Shown: positions 48,037-61,773, counted from the first letter of the stretch. The stretch: 64,000 bases of DNA from Auanema rhodensis (GCA_964057225.1 OZ059897.1:12152001-12216000), one strand, 5' to 3'. Numbers and translations are program-made. The notes: generated by a model not told the origin, from the letters alone.

Positions 48037-49829
48037 ATGCATATTTTTCAATTTATTGTTGAATTACAATTGATATACATCATTCCTTCTATTATTCTCT
48101 ATGTGGCAGAGCTCATTTATCTTATTCGAAATAAAGATCCACAATTCAAATCAGCGTTTCACACAATTTTTTTTGCAAGAGGTATATCTTTAACATCTGT
48201 TGAAATTTTTATCAAATATGAGTATATAAATATTCTTATAGGACCAGCTGATATAGTTCAAGTTATGACTAGTCTAATTGCTTTCAGACTACCTTTAGCA
48301 GGATGGAAGGTTAATAAATAATTAAAATTTAATTTTAGAATCAGAAGAGTTTTTTTTCAGTTTGTGCTTCATTTTCCTTGGATTGCCAAGGTTGGATTTG
48401 TTCTTTCTCAATATGCAACATTATTGGAACTTTTTGCTCAGCTGCTTCTGGCTATTAACCGCATGACAGCAATAGCGTATCCTCTAACTCATCGTTGGGT
48501 AAATTTTTATATTTCATATATAAAATGAATAAAAATAGTTTCCTTGGCTTACAATTATCTCATAAATTTCAGATGTGGTCGCCCAAGTCCATGTTATTTC
48601 TATTACTGATTAGCGCATTTCTTGCTATGCTTCCTACGGCCATCAGATTTCCTCAACCAGCTGGATATTCGGATCTTGGAGATCATGTAGTGCCTCAACT
48701 TTTAAATAAAGAAGATCAACAGGTTAATACTCTGTTTTATACTATTATATGAAACTAGTAATATTTCAGCTTAATTCTGTCGTTTCATGCATTATTTACC
48801 TATTTTTTGGTTTAACATCTCTTATTCTCAATACCACATCAGTATGCATACTCTCAAAACAGCGTAAAGAAAAAGTACGTTTTTTGATTCTCTTACTAAG
48901 ATAAATACAAAAAACAATCATAATATCTTACTAATCTTTTAGTTGTTCGATCAACAACATAGGTTGGCCATACGGGTACAGTACAATCTACTGGTATATT
49001 CATTCAGTTTTACGCTCACAATAATAGCTATGACCATATTTCAAGTTAGTTTTTCATGATTTTTTTTATGAATTTTCGAATTTTATCATAAATATTTTAA
49101 TGTTTTAATCGCGTTTTCAGAGTTTTCTGGCCTTGGGTATCATACCCTTAGGATCAACTGCATACCTTATAATTTTGTTTTCGTTAACATTGGCTGCAGA
49201 TGTGTTTGCGTTGTCTAATCCTTGGTTATTACTTCTTTTATCTGCTCCATTTAGGTATATTTAGTTGATATTCAATGAACTTTATAAAACGCTAACCTAG
49301 CATCAGTCACTAAATTTTAAACCTCACTTTTGAAGAAATCCTGACATAATAGTTGAGCATTAGAACTTTGAAAAAATATAAAAGACTGAGAAAGATTGTA
49401 AGAGAGAGAGAACCCGACATCCTGAATACTAGAAAGAGATTGAGAAAAGTAGGAAGAGATAAAGAAAACGGGAACAAAATTCGGATATACAAAGAAAAAA
49501 ATAGGTGGCAAGATAAATTTATGCATGTGATCATGAGAGCTTTCAAAAGAGAAGTCAAGTACGTCAAACATTGTGACATCATTTATTAAAAATGCTACAT
49601 TCTTCAGTTTTTTCTTTCAATTTAATTTGGTATTGTTTATTTTGGCTGAACGTTTCACCGGGTTTCAATTTTTACTATATGTAATATTTAGTTATATTCT
49701 AAAAAGATTAAATGTTAAAAAATCATTTTATAAACTATAAGAATAATATAATTTCATGATTTTAGGTCTCATTTTCTGAAGATTAGAATGCCGAAGCTCT
49801 TCAGAGATCGCTCAACGGATTGCGTATAG
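48037..49829 (+). CDS. Seven-transmembrane chemoreceptor, srg-like
   Basis: Nematode-specific G-protein-coupled receptor, probably sensing chemicals in sensory neurons. Eight exons in phase: 48037-48181, 48242-48309, 48361-48498, 48573-48722, 48770-48874, 48943-49044, 49121-49254, 49766-49829; 301 aa with seven hydrophobic segments. TM1 is LIYIIPSIILYVAELIYLI, and TM3 ends in LLAINRMTAIAYPLTHRWMW, the position of the DRY-like motif and the srg/srv-type NR-TAI-P block. TM7 precedes a short basic tail (FLKIRMPKLFRDRS). The fold is complete and every junction keeps frame, unlike the remnant at 2.2-3.3 kb. The last intron is about 510 bp, ten times the others. Class srg is my best guess; srv is possible. 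Confidence 0.85.
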
Positions 49830-50017
49830 AAGTGTGTATAGATTGAAAACAATATGAATTGAGAAGAAATGACACATTAAGAATAAGATAATCTAAAAGA
49901 CAAGAATTCAAAATATAATTATCATTAGATATAGTAATAATATTATTATTATAAATGAAAATTACATTTTGTATTTATTTTAAAATGTTTTTCTTTATGT
50001 ATGTTTCATTCGCATAT

Positions 50018-50031
50018 CATTCACGTGAATG
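50018..50031. promoter_or_regulatory. E-box palindrome CATTCACGTGAATG
   Basis: Perfect 14-bp palindrome around TCACGTGA, the extended site of bHLH-Zip factors of the TFEB/HLH-30 and MITF type. It lies about 190 bp downstream of the srg-like gene, so its target is unclear. Confidence 0.35.
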
Positions 50032-50115
50032 GACGTGAACTCACCACTCTTTCCCGGTGTAACCATTGTCAAAGATTATTCAGCTTAAGCGGTTGCATAA
50101 GGGATCTAAAATATA

Positions 50116-50152
50116 TTTTAAGTTTTTAATCTGAAAGATTAAAAACTTAAAA
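50116..50152. repeat. Perfect inverted repeat, 17-bp arms, 3-nt loop
   Basis: TTTTAAGTTTTTAATCT at 50116-50132 and its exact complement at 50136-50152, separated by GAA. It would make a stable hairpin despite being AT-rich. A terminator-like or small inverted-repeat element origin is possible. Confidence 0.85.
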
Positions 50153-51506
50153 TCATACCATGAAAATTTTTTTTGTTTAAATTTTTAAACTTTAATTTCA
50201 AACTCTTACAAATAATGTATATTATTATGTTGTACATATATTATACTATGTTCTTATATATATATATATTCACGTCATTCATCAAATCATCATAATTTTG
50301 TTCAATAAATTGGCTTTTAAATAATAGGTCGTGAGAAATCAAAAATCCCTATTACATCAATTTCTCATCTTTTTTTTGGTTGTAAACGTTTATTATTTAT
50401 CAAATAATACATTAAGCTGAAGTTTCTGTTCCAAAAATGGTTTTTGGATCTGACCAAAAAAAAAAGATGACGGAGAAAAGGTCAATGTTAGAACATCATA
50501 ATTAGCTATTCTTATTCCTCGATTAATATTCAGGTTTAAAGTCTTGTATACTGAATGATAGGAACTATAATTAAATGAGATAATTACATGTTACTGATAC
50601 TGATACCACCTATTTCCATATATTATATCTGTGTTCGTTGTCAACAAAAATAAAAAAAAGTATATATATATATATATAAATATATATTTATATTTATATC
50701 TAAACCATTCTGTTTACACCCGAATAAGAAATGGAAGATATAAATATGTATTTTAATATGTATATATGTATGTATTTTACTGATTTTGAATGAGAGATAG
50801 TAGTACGAGAATTTGCATTTCATTCAAGAAATTCAAAGTAAATTTTCCTGTCCAGTGAGCTTAGGATAAAGTAAGTTTGCACGTGATAGTGCTTTTAGAA
50901 CCATAACAGGAACTTCAATTTTGTATTATTTTCTTGAATAACATATGTAAATGTATATTTTCTTCATGTGTTCATACTTACAACTTGTTCAAAATTAAAA
51001 ACAAATAATTAAACCATTTGCATGCTTCGAAATATTGATACAGTATACTCATATAATCTATAAATTTTTATAAAAAAAATAATGAAAATCATATACACTT
51101 TCAAGAATAGATTGAAAAAATAAAAAAATACAATTAAAGAGAGATAAAGAGAGAAAGTTAAGAAAACATCTAAATAGAAGGAAAAAAATGAAGTTGAGTC
51201 ATCAAGGCTTTATAAAGTATATAGAGTTCATATTACGACATGAGACGAATATTATGGACTTTCAACCTGTAAATTCAGCCGGGAATGTGTATCTTGGTGT
51301 ACTAAGACCGAGTGGATTTTTCTTAAATTTTAATACATTTTGAACAAACAGAGAAACATGAAATATCATTTGTGGAAACGTTTTTTTCTAATATTTTCAA
51401 AGAAATTTATGATTAGATATTGAATACTTTTAAAATAGAAATTTATGAAAAATTCAGAGTGACAGAGATTTAAAAAGGTAGTAGAGCTGTATGAGAGCAA
51501 GAAAAA

Positions 51507-51575
51507 GAGAGAGAAAGCAAGAGAGAGAGAGAGAGAGGGAGGGAGATAGAAAATGAGAATTAGAGAGAGAGAGGG
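51507..51575. repeat. GA-rich purine tract
   Basis: Two GAGAGA runs with short interruptions on the plus strand, in noncoding DNA. Confidence 0.85.
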
Positions 51576-52054
51576 TTTAGAAAAGAAAAAACACGGTAAA
51601 AAAAGAATTTTTAGGGGAAACTCAGTGATTTTGATTTTGTTAAACATCAACGAATGACGTGGAGCGATAATAAATCTGAAGATGAATGTATGTATATGAA
51701 GGTTATGATTCATGGATATAAAATCTACGATCTACACATAACTAGATCGAGTAAAATGTCTAATCTTTGGAAGAGAAAATAGAAAGAGATATTTGAATGT
51801 AAATAACAGTAACAATATTCATTATTAAATTAATCAACTGCTTATGCTTAATTAGAGGTCAGAAACATGTAATCTATAATAGCTACCATTCAATTCATTG
51901 TCAGATTTGTTTCAGTTGGTCCGTGTATTTTCTTAAGAGATTTTTGCAAGTAAAAAGAGCAGCCTATGACCAGGAAGGTGGTGACCAACCACTAATCACG
52001 TTGTTAACGTGGTAACCGTTGAAGAGAGTTTGATAACATCTATATCAAACGTCT

Positions 52055-55000
52055 TCACACGAAAAGGCTATTTTCTAGCCGTCGAGAATGACGTTTAGGT
52101 GGTAATATTCCAGCGAAGCTGTTAAATTCCAGGTTCACACTTCGTAAAGATTCAATGCAGGAACATGTGCCTAAAACAGGAAAATTGAGTATCATTCAAA
52201 GTAGTTTTATAACGTACCAATGTCCGACTCATCATTGCTGTTATCGGCTGGTGTCCAGGAATAGATTACTGCGCCGTTGACATCCATGCAGAATTCACGA
52301 CAATCATCAGATTTGCAATTATCCTTAGATGCCAATTCTGGTCCCGTAACGACGTGATCACGGAATCTGTCACGAATTTCATCATCTGAAAACAGAAAAT
52401 ATTGAATATATTTTTAGTATAAAACGTATAGTTCAAGAAGTTCTTTTTTATCCTAAAACACAGTAAATTTCAAAGTTGGAACTGCTATGCTATTAGGCCT
52501 GATGAGCCCCCGAACAGCTTTCAACTTTGACTGAGCTATCGTTTCCAGCAATCCACCCTAATGTTTTTATCATTCTCTATTTATGACTTTTGTTCTCACT
52601 TCCTGTTAAATCTTGTATCTATTTGAATATCAGAATGCTTTAAAAAGCCATTTAAAGGCCATTCCCCCCAGATGGGCACTGTGCTTTCAATCTCATTATG
52701 TCTTTTACTCATGTTCTAACTTTGTTCTAATTTTTTTCTTCTCATTTTATAATCATATCCCATCTCATGAATAGAGAGAATGAGGGAGGACGATAACTTG
52801 CATAAAGAAGAAGAAATAAAAATAAGCGAGGATTTAACCGGTTCAGCTGTTTCATACTGGTCAAGATATTCTTTTTAAGAGTTTCAACTGTTTTCATTCC
52901 AATGCATAGCTAATTGAAGCCGAATGACGTAAATCCGTATGCTAGTTATGACGTCAAACAGCCCGAAAGAGACAAGATTTGACATCAGAATTAGCCATTA
53001 ACATATTGGAAATTGTATAAATTTTGGATGAAGAAAAGAGACTCACACTCACTTTCGTCAAGACAGAAACCGAGGAAGGTGTCCTGTTTCTTGGTGAGCC
53101 CTCCAGAAAGCGAACGAGACTTCAGATAGCAGACCTAAAAGTTTTCATTTCAAAGATCGTGCATGGATCAACGCTTTTTGAACTTCAAATAATTTGGAGT
53201 GTGTATGACACAGAGCGAAAATTCAAAGAAATATATTATTATAGGATCAAGAAAAACATACAGAGCCGTCATCGGAGAATTCATATGCCAAGCACGATGG
53301 ATCATCACGACATTCTAATGCACATCTATAAAAAATAATACAACTAAATCCAGATTAAGAATAAACTTTTTATAAATTTTTGTCTTTTATTATCATTTCT
53401 ATTCGAATTCAAATTTAGATTTAGATCTTTCCCAAAATCAACAACGTCATTTTGATCTTAATCATATAAATTTTCTTGAATGAGAAGCATTGAGTTCAAA
53501 AAAAGAAGATAAAAATAGTTTTTCATTCTGTGCAAATTTCATCAAAATTTATAATTTACATATAACATTTAATTTTATACAAATAATTTATAAAAAATAA
53601 TAATTAAAACTGACTCTTTATGTGTTAGTTCTCGAATTCTACGATAATTTCCTCCATCTATACTCAAACCCTTTTGTAAGATGAAACAGCGGCCACCTGA
53701 AATCAATTATAATTTTCTCATAAATCTTCTTACAAATACAAATAAAATTTGGTTTTTGTTCTTAAATCAACTTTTCTGATTAAAATTTAATCTTTTAGCT
53801 TTATATATATATGTAATTTGGGTCATAACGAATAAAAGAAGATAGAGTAGGTTATTAAAAGACAAAAATCATAGAATTGATCTCAATAGTGTTTATAAAT
53901 TAAAAACGTGACTTATCAATATCAAAAAACTTTTTGATATTAAGTAATTCCAGCTTATAAAAATTACGTAGATGAGTGTGACGTATTATGCATTATTAAA
54001 AGATTTTGAAGAAAATATAATAGATTATATCTCAAAATATAAAATAATTATATATAATTCTATTTATCTATTATATTATTAAATTAAAATATATCTTCAT
54101 GTATTTATCCATCTAACCAGGAAAAACTTTAATTTCAACTTTGATTTCTTTCTTTTTTTTTTTTGAATTTTGTTTCCAAATTTGCAACTAATCCACATGA
54201 AGGAACTGTGCATATTATCACCTATTTTGTGGATTATCAATCAAACTAACAAATAATTTTTTTGTGATAAATAAAGATTTGTTGCCATTGTGTTGTTTTT
54301 TCACAAAGAAATTGTACAAATAGCTGGAAAAGCATACGCTAGACTGGCAATCACATTACGATGACCTCATGAATGAACTCTCCTGAAGTCATGAGATGTA
54401 GCTTTGACGGCAACGGCAATGACGTTGAATATCTTCCGCTTAACTTCACTCGTGGGTGTTGTATGTTTTAAATTCTATCAATCTATTCAGTCATATTTCT
54501 GGAGTACTCGTCATCATCTCTCTGCCTCACTCAGCAAGATGTTCAAACGAAAAATAGAGAATTGAGATTAATTTCAATATATCCGAACTAGGAAATTCTT
54601 ACCATTTAAAATGTAAAGGTTAAAGGAATTATTGGAGCATGTTTCTTATCGTTTATGTGCAAATTGTATAAAGTTTAATCTTATATGGTTATGATGTTTT
54701 AAAAAGTTTGCCAATTGTAAGATTAAAAATAATAATTAATAGATGATAATGTATTGAATTCATTAAAACAGTACGTTTTTCACTTAGGAGGTCATTGGTA
54801 TAGCTTAGAAAACTTATTTTTCTCTTTTTTTTTGCATATTAAATTAAGCCACAAGGATACAGTTTTTTTTAATAAATTTTTCATATTATTTGATAAATAA
54901 TTAACATTAGAAATTGGTTTACGCAGATACTATACTATTGTGAAGCATGTATCATATACGATGTACATGTGAAGCCGAGCTAATCGTGTACAGGTTTCAC

Positions 55001-55764
55001 ATTATATTTTCGTAAAAATAATCAAAATATAACATCATAGTATAAATATAAAAAGAAATGAATATTGTTTTGATTATACTATGTATAGAATCTATGTTGA
55101 TGATTATTTGATTATTTGTAGTCTTGTTGTCAAGACAAACTAGTATTAGTCTCAAAATGAAATCTATTATTATCAAATATAATGACGTTTAATTATAAAA
55201 AAAATTAAAAGAATTAAAGTTAACAAAAAAAAATTGGATTAGTAAAATTCTGTAAAAAGGGCAAAAACAAGGTCTTCATCAACTTGTTGTTAAACGGAAC
55301 ATTTTTCCAGCGAAAACTTCAGTTTGAAAATTTGAAAAAAAAAATTTTTTATTTATGATTAGCATCACGAGCGGCTTTTTTTTTGAAGAATTTTCTATAA
55401 AAATTTAAAGACTTGTATGGATTTGTATAAAATTGGAATAGCAAATAGAGGTAAAGGAAAAATTCTTTTGATCTTTTATGTTAGAAATATCAAGCAATTG
55501 ATGTTATAGTAGAAGCTAGGAAGATTTAAGAATATTCATGTTTTTTTAAAGTTAATTTAAAGAAAAAATATCTATTCTTTAAGTAAACGTACCATTCGCT
55601 ATAGAGGGAGCTACAAGTGACATAAAGATCAGCAGAGGATAAACGACTCGAGCTGTTGAGTGAACAGAATTCGAATAAGGATTATTAACTGTAGGAATGA
55701 TAACGGAAGAACTGATACGACCCAATAGAGGATTCATTGTAGATGATAGACTATCAGAGTTCAT
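52055..55764 (-). CDS. Secreted or membrane-anchored PAN/Apple-domain protein
   Basis: Six exons in phase: 55764-55593, 53696-53615, 53325-53262, 53134-53053, 52385-52218, 52170-52055; 227 aa. A polar leader of about 40 residues precedes a hydrophobic segment (VVYPLLIFMSLVAPSIA) that may be a late signal peptide or signal anchor. Next comes a PAN-type module (about 59-135) with RCFIL, ECALECRDDPSCLAYEF, CYLKS and FC spacing, the usual C-x3-C / C / C layout. A second cysteine group follows (NCKSDDCREFC ... TCSC), then a short basic tail (PPKRHSRRLE). PAN modules bind proteins or sugars, and in nematodes occur in cuticle and apical matrix proteins. The first intron is 1.9 kb. An acceptor CTTTCAG lies 29 nt before the ATG. 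Confidence 0.8.
52949..52956. promoter_or_regulatory. CRE palindrome TGACGTCA
   Basis: Perfect bZIP site inside an intron of the PAN-domain gene, with a TGACGTAA half-match 25 bp to the left. Confidence 0.35.
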
Positions 55765-57800
55765 TTAATGAATTAAAGCTTACAAACAAATTCCTGAAAG
55801 AATATAATTTTAAAAGATATAATTAGTGAATGAAAGAAGAAAAATTTGAAAAAGAACGAAGAAGAGAAATGGTCAAATTAATGCATCCTAATACTTTTTT
55901 GTAAAATAAAAAAGGATGAATCATATAAATTTATTAGTATAAGAAGGAATCTCTCTCTATATCCCTCTCTGTCTCTGCTATATAGTACTATACTATATTA
56001 GTTATCTAAGGAAATGTATGAGATTATTCGATAAAACTCTATAAAAATCTGAATATTTCGAAGGAAAATTGACGATTTCTTTAATAAAAATGAAAAGAAT
56101 TGTAAGAAATCAAAAGATAGGAGATAGGAGATAGACCTCACCGAATGGTGTCTGTTCAAACTGGGTGATGTATCTGAAGAGTGAAGAAAAGAAGGCGGAG
56201 CTGTGAGCAAGGAGGGGCGTGGTTAAACGACCACACACATACTTCCTTCAAATTGTAGAATACTACGTAACAGTTTTTAAGCGTTAACAACTACTTTAAA
56301 CCTTATTTAGAGATCAAATAAGATTTTTAATAAATATTATCGGAGAAAAGTTTAAAAAGACAAATGTCATTTTATGTGAAATTTAAATAATATATTCTCT
56401 AAATATTAAATGAAATCTTTAAAAGCTTAGTCTTTCATCTATTTGAAATTTGAGAATTATTTGATAAAAACTTAAACTCTATCATTAGAGTGTGAATGTT
56501 TCTAATGAAGAAGAAGGAAGTATTACGCATTCTAAGTATTTCCAGGCAAATATGTCAAAAACAAGAGTTCACTTGAAGTTGAAGCTTAACTAAATTGAGT
56601 AAAACGAAACTTTGTTATATCATACAATAGAAATAGAAGTATATATATATATTTTTGTTTTAATAAGAATATATACATATAATACTATTTAAATAACTTT
56701 TCTTGGTTTTCAAAAATACGAAGCTATACTGTTTTGATCATTATTTAGGGAGCTGATAATGATATTGAATGAGCTTTTCATTCATAAGATGATATATGAC
56801 TTATGAAATGCATATAGTTGGTTTCAGTTCAAATTGAATTGAAAATCGCTTTGATACATAGATTATCATACCTCATATTTCGTTTGAATCGGATTTATGA
56901 TGAGGAACCATGTTTGCAAGCTATCAAGCTGATTGATTCAGAATAAAAAAAGTCAAACATTACTTATACTAAGTCTCAAAAAATACTATTTATTTTATGA
57001 AAGTATTCATATATTATATGAAAATTCTATTAGATCTATTTGTTTTCTTCGTTATTTATATATGATATATAATAAATTAATTTGATAATGCCGTTTATTC
57101 TAAAATAAAGTTCCTTTTTCATGAATTGAGATTTAAGAGAACACTTTCTCAAAGCTCAACAATCATACTTTACCATATAATGCATATATACATACAAGGA
57201 ACACTTTTTTTTTCTCTAGAAACTAGTATAAAATATATTTGATTGATTGAAATTTCATTAGATAGCTTTAAGTATACTCAAAATGCGTAAGAACTTCATT
57301 GCTTCCTGCTTTCATCTATTCTTCCTTGTCTATGCAGATGACAAGTTAGTCTGACGACGACAGGAATTGAGGAGAGAAGCCAAAAATAGCCAAAGGCGAG
57401 ACAGGGGTAATGAACGAAAATCTGTAAAGTTTAAAAGAAGGAAGTGCTTGGTAACAAGAGGACGGAAGACTGATGCAAATGGGAAAGTCGCCTTCCGGAC
57501 TATATGAAGTTCTCTTCGTATTACTCTGCAAGACTTGCAACTTTTCCTAATCAACATTTTGCAACAATGTTTGCTTAGTATTTAACCATCTGAGTATGCT
57601 AGGGTATCATTAGGAGATTCGAACGGAAAAAATGTTTAGATATTTATGTTTATACGATGATCTGCTCATCGGTTCAATTAATTATTTAAATTTTCCCGAC
57701 ATCAAAAATCTTTGTAATATCTAATGATGATGTTGATGAGTACGATGATTGCTTGCTGCTGAAGTTCTGATATGTATTCATAACCTCCACTGGAAGTATA

Positions 57801-57808
57801 TGACGTCA
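57801..57808. promoter_or_regulatory. CRE palindrome TGACGTCA
   Basis: Perfect bZIP site, 2 kb upstream of the PAN-domain gene start. Confidence 0.35.
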
Positions 57809-59797
57809 ATTTCGGATGAATAAGTATTGAAAATTATTATAACGTCATTCTTCCTTATACGTTGTCCTCTATATCTGGACCATATGGGTCAAATGGATGT
57901 GTATCGAAATATAAAGTAATTCTTAGAGTAAATATATAAAAAGTATATGCATAAGTTTATTTAGAGCAAAATGGAAAAGAGGGAGAAAGAGAGAAAGAGA
58001 GAGGGTGGAGAAAAAGAAGGGTGAAATAGGGAGAGAAGGTGGAAGAATATAAGAAGCTACCGTAATCTAGACGTCTTCCGGACCACTAGATGGCCATGAA
58101 GTTTCCGGCTGCTCGAGCACATGTAATCTCAGTGGAACCAGATGCATTCTATGTTTCTATTCGTCTATCCCCCCTTCATATTCTTTCAATAATGTGAATC
58201 AGAATTTACAAAGAAAATCTGTGTTAGTGGCAGTAGGTGTATGAGCAAGTGATGAACAATTATTCAGTCAAGTTATACGAACCAATTTTCAGTTTTTCAA
58301 GACTTTTGATCCATCATTGCACGTGCGACGTGCTCATTGTTATAATACAATATGAAATAATTTAATGAATTTATACATAAGATTACTGTAATTCAAAAAA
58401 TTTGTTTAAAAAAAGCAACAACGTCAGCAAACAGGTTCGGATACATTTTTTTTTAAATTTTGAAATATTGTCAAGTTTCAAATATATTTATGTGTATTTA
58501 TAAATACATATTTATAAATATAAATAGCTTTGAATATATAAACACTGTAAGCAAGAACGTTGACGTATACTATAATATTAGAGACAATCCAACACAAAAA
58601 AGCTGTTGAAACAACAAATAAAGTATTTTGGATTAATTGCATAAGTTTATAATCATATTTGGAATATGCGTATAACAATATCAATGGATTCACATCAACA
58701 TCATCTAAATAAATAAATAAATAAACATATTTATAAATATGTCTATACGTATAATACACATATATTTTTTGTTAAAATGAAATAAAAATATTGGAGAAGA
58801 GGAGAGACGACGAGAGAAATATATTGCGAAATAATAAATCTTCACACGATTTAGTAAATGCTCATGATAATCTTATGAATCTTTTTATCATATTACTCAA
58901 TTGAATATTATTTTAATTTATTTTGAATATTTTGCTAAAAATGTAGTTCAAAAATGTCTAATATTAGTTTTTGTGCAAAAAAATGTATCTATGACAAATG
59001 AAAGATGTGGTCATTGATATGTAGCTAATGATTTTGCAATATTTGAAAAAGAAACAGTTTGTTGCCATGTTTGTTACAAATAGTAAATAGCCCTAGGTAT
59101 TATACATTTCACAGAAAAATTTTTCTTTTTTTGTTTTAGAAAAACAATTCTTAAAATTTTTGAATTTTTTTTATTGAAAACATGATTTTTATATGAATTT
59201 CAGTCGGCTTCTGTTGCAATAATATAGAAATTATATGTGGGATCAAGAATAAGCTGACAACCAAATTTTCTAAATCTGCTTCTGAATATCTTAAGAAAAT
59301 TTATTATTGTCTCTCTAACTGACTCAGCTAATGATACATTAGCCTATTTTGAGATAAAGCAAATTTCCAAACAAACAATCAGATTTTTTTTTTTGGAAAT
59401 ATATAAAGATTTAATTAATATATAGTTTATATAGTTAAGATTCACACGTCATATAGGAAGCAAAATAGTAATGCTCAAGAGAAAGTTTTAATTTTTTTTT
59501 AGTTTGAATGATCAAAATTCTTCTTCAGATTCCCTATTATCAAATATTCTTGAAAGAATTTTGCATTTAAATATTCATATGTCAGCGAAAAAAAAAATTA
59601 TATTTTCAAGGTTGATTATTCAGGGAGTTCCTTAGAGATTATGATATTTGAAGTTAATTATTCTTAATTAATAATACATATGAGAATTAAAACTTCAATT
59701 GAGATGTTTAAAATAAGAAATATAATTAACATTTTGAAATGTGATAATGAATGTAAAATTGTTCAAAATATTAATATTATATGATATACATATATGT

Positions 59798-59818
59798 ATA
59801 TATATATATATATATATA
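59798..59818. repeat. (TA)n microsatellite
   Basis: Pure TA run, one of about a dozen in the noncoding parts of the window. Confidence 0.85.
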
Positions 59819-61765
59819 CACACTGTTTTAATTATTAAATTAAATAGTGTTTGGTTTATAATATATAAGATGGTAATGAACACCCTAGGCGAATATCAAA
59901 ATTTACTTCCTGTTAAATATGATTTAATGAGCATATCTTAAAAATTGCAATGTTCACGTACAAATGGCAAACTATTAGCATATTACTCACGTGAGATTAT
60001 GCAAACTAACATGTGCTATTATCCTATTTATAACTATATATAGTTAGTTATAACTATATACATATAGTTTTAATTTATTTCATAATCATTAATATATCAT
60101 TTTAATTTAATTTATGTACTGTTGATTTATATATTATTATAGAACGTAATATTCATATAATCAGACTATACCATGAATGATGTTTTGTTCAATTTCTATT
60201 TTCAATATATAACTTACAATCATTCTATATATGCAAATCTTTGTTAACCATAAATACTATGTAACGGATTAATAGATCAAAAAATAAAATAAAAGAATGA
60301 AGCATTGATTTTTTGATTTTATATAATTTAAATGATTAGTTTAATATAATAAAGAACATAAATATATATATATATATATAGTAAAAACAAAAAATATATA
60401 TATACATATCTATAATTTTCTTAGCAACAACAACAATAACCTATAACAATTGGTTAATGGACTTTGAATATTAACCTATGCATTTTTACAAAAACAGTTT
60501 CAAGTACAACAAAAATGGTATAAGAAATATATAATTTTGGGATTGAAACAAAATATTCTCAACTTTAGTTTATAGCTTTTTTTCAACAAAAAAAATGTAC
60601 TAAAGGATTATTGTTCAAACCTTGAGAGTGAATAAAAAAAATATTTTATAAAATTGAAATATTCAAAATTAACTGTTCAATGAGAAAGAGCATATTAATA
60701 TCTGAGTCTTCGCAAATAATTTATTTTGTAAATTTTTATTGGACATAAGCCAGAACACATAAACTTAATATGTGCTTCGAGCATTTCATTTTAGTTTTTG
60801 CCCCTTTTTTTGGGAAAACATGAAGAGTCACAATAAAAGGATAATGAATGAAGCATAAGCTAAATCTCTAACGCCTACTCACTCTCAACTTGAATTTGCA
60901 AATTTAGAAAACACAGGGTACTTTGAATCGGTAAGTATGCCATCATATATCTCATGACAAAATTTCATTTTGATTTGACTTCCATATATATAATGTAAAA
61001 AGCTTTGTAATAAAATAATTTATAATTATAATTATAATTTACTTTAAAAATGTCCTTATTTAAGTTTACCACTAAATCTTGTCCTTCTGTATCAAAAGAA
61101 ATATGCATATTTTGAAATTACAAAGCTGGTCATGATGCCGTAAAACATATTTCTACTTCTATTTTTAACCATTTCCGACAATGTAATAGTAATAAAAAAT
61201 TTTGAACTTAAAACTGAAAATACATAATTCATCATGATAATAAAAATGATTCGAAGCAACTTGATGATAACTGTGAATAGACTGAATAGATATTATGCAA
61301 ATATCTAATAATAATAATGAAAAGTTCATTAAATATATATTTTCTGTAAAATATATTTACAAATGCTTTTGTTTTACATATACATGTTGAAAGTTAAATA
61401 ATTTTCGTGTTCTAAGTGCAGAGTAGCAAGTTTTCAAATTAAATTCATGGATATGCAAAGGAAATAAAGTTTTTTTTGTATTCATTTTCTTCTCAAAGTT
61501 ATTATGGGGGTGTAGATTATATACTTGATATATACTTATCAGCATATCAATGACATTCTTTCAAGAATATTCAAATAGTTTTCATAAGAAGAACAAACTT
61601 TTTTTTTTTCATTTAGGTTGATGAATGGAATATATATATAGATATAGATATATATCTTCTCTATTTTATTTGAATGATCATTGACAAATGCAGGTTGTTT
61701 GACTTTAAAAGCTGCTATAACTAGCCAATTGAAAGTTGTGAAAGATCGACTGAATACGGACATAA

Positions 61766-61773
61766 TGACGTCA
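61766..61773. promoter_or_regulatory. CRE palindrome TGACGTCA
   Basis: Perfect bZIP site with no gene recognised near it. Confidence 0.3.

Larger units (their letters stand above)
49830..52054. other. Intergenic region with palindromes and a purine tract
   Basis: No gene seen. It contains a 14-bp palindrome centred on CACGTG (50018-50031), a perfect 17-bp-arm hairpin (50116-50152), TA repeats (50655-50690) and a GA tract (51507-51575). Confidence 0.5.

Noticed and set aside
53024-53338. 104-codon plus-strand frame
   Set aside because: It is antisense to two exons of the PAN-domain gene, whose splice sites, phase and cysteine pattern are coherent.
58478-58759. 93-codon hydrophobic minus-strand frame
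   Set aside because: Made of Tyr/Ile/Val codons expected from very AT-rich DNA; no splice or start signals.
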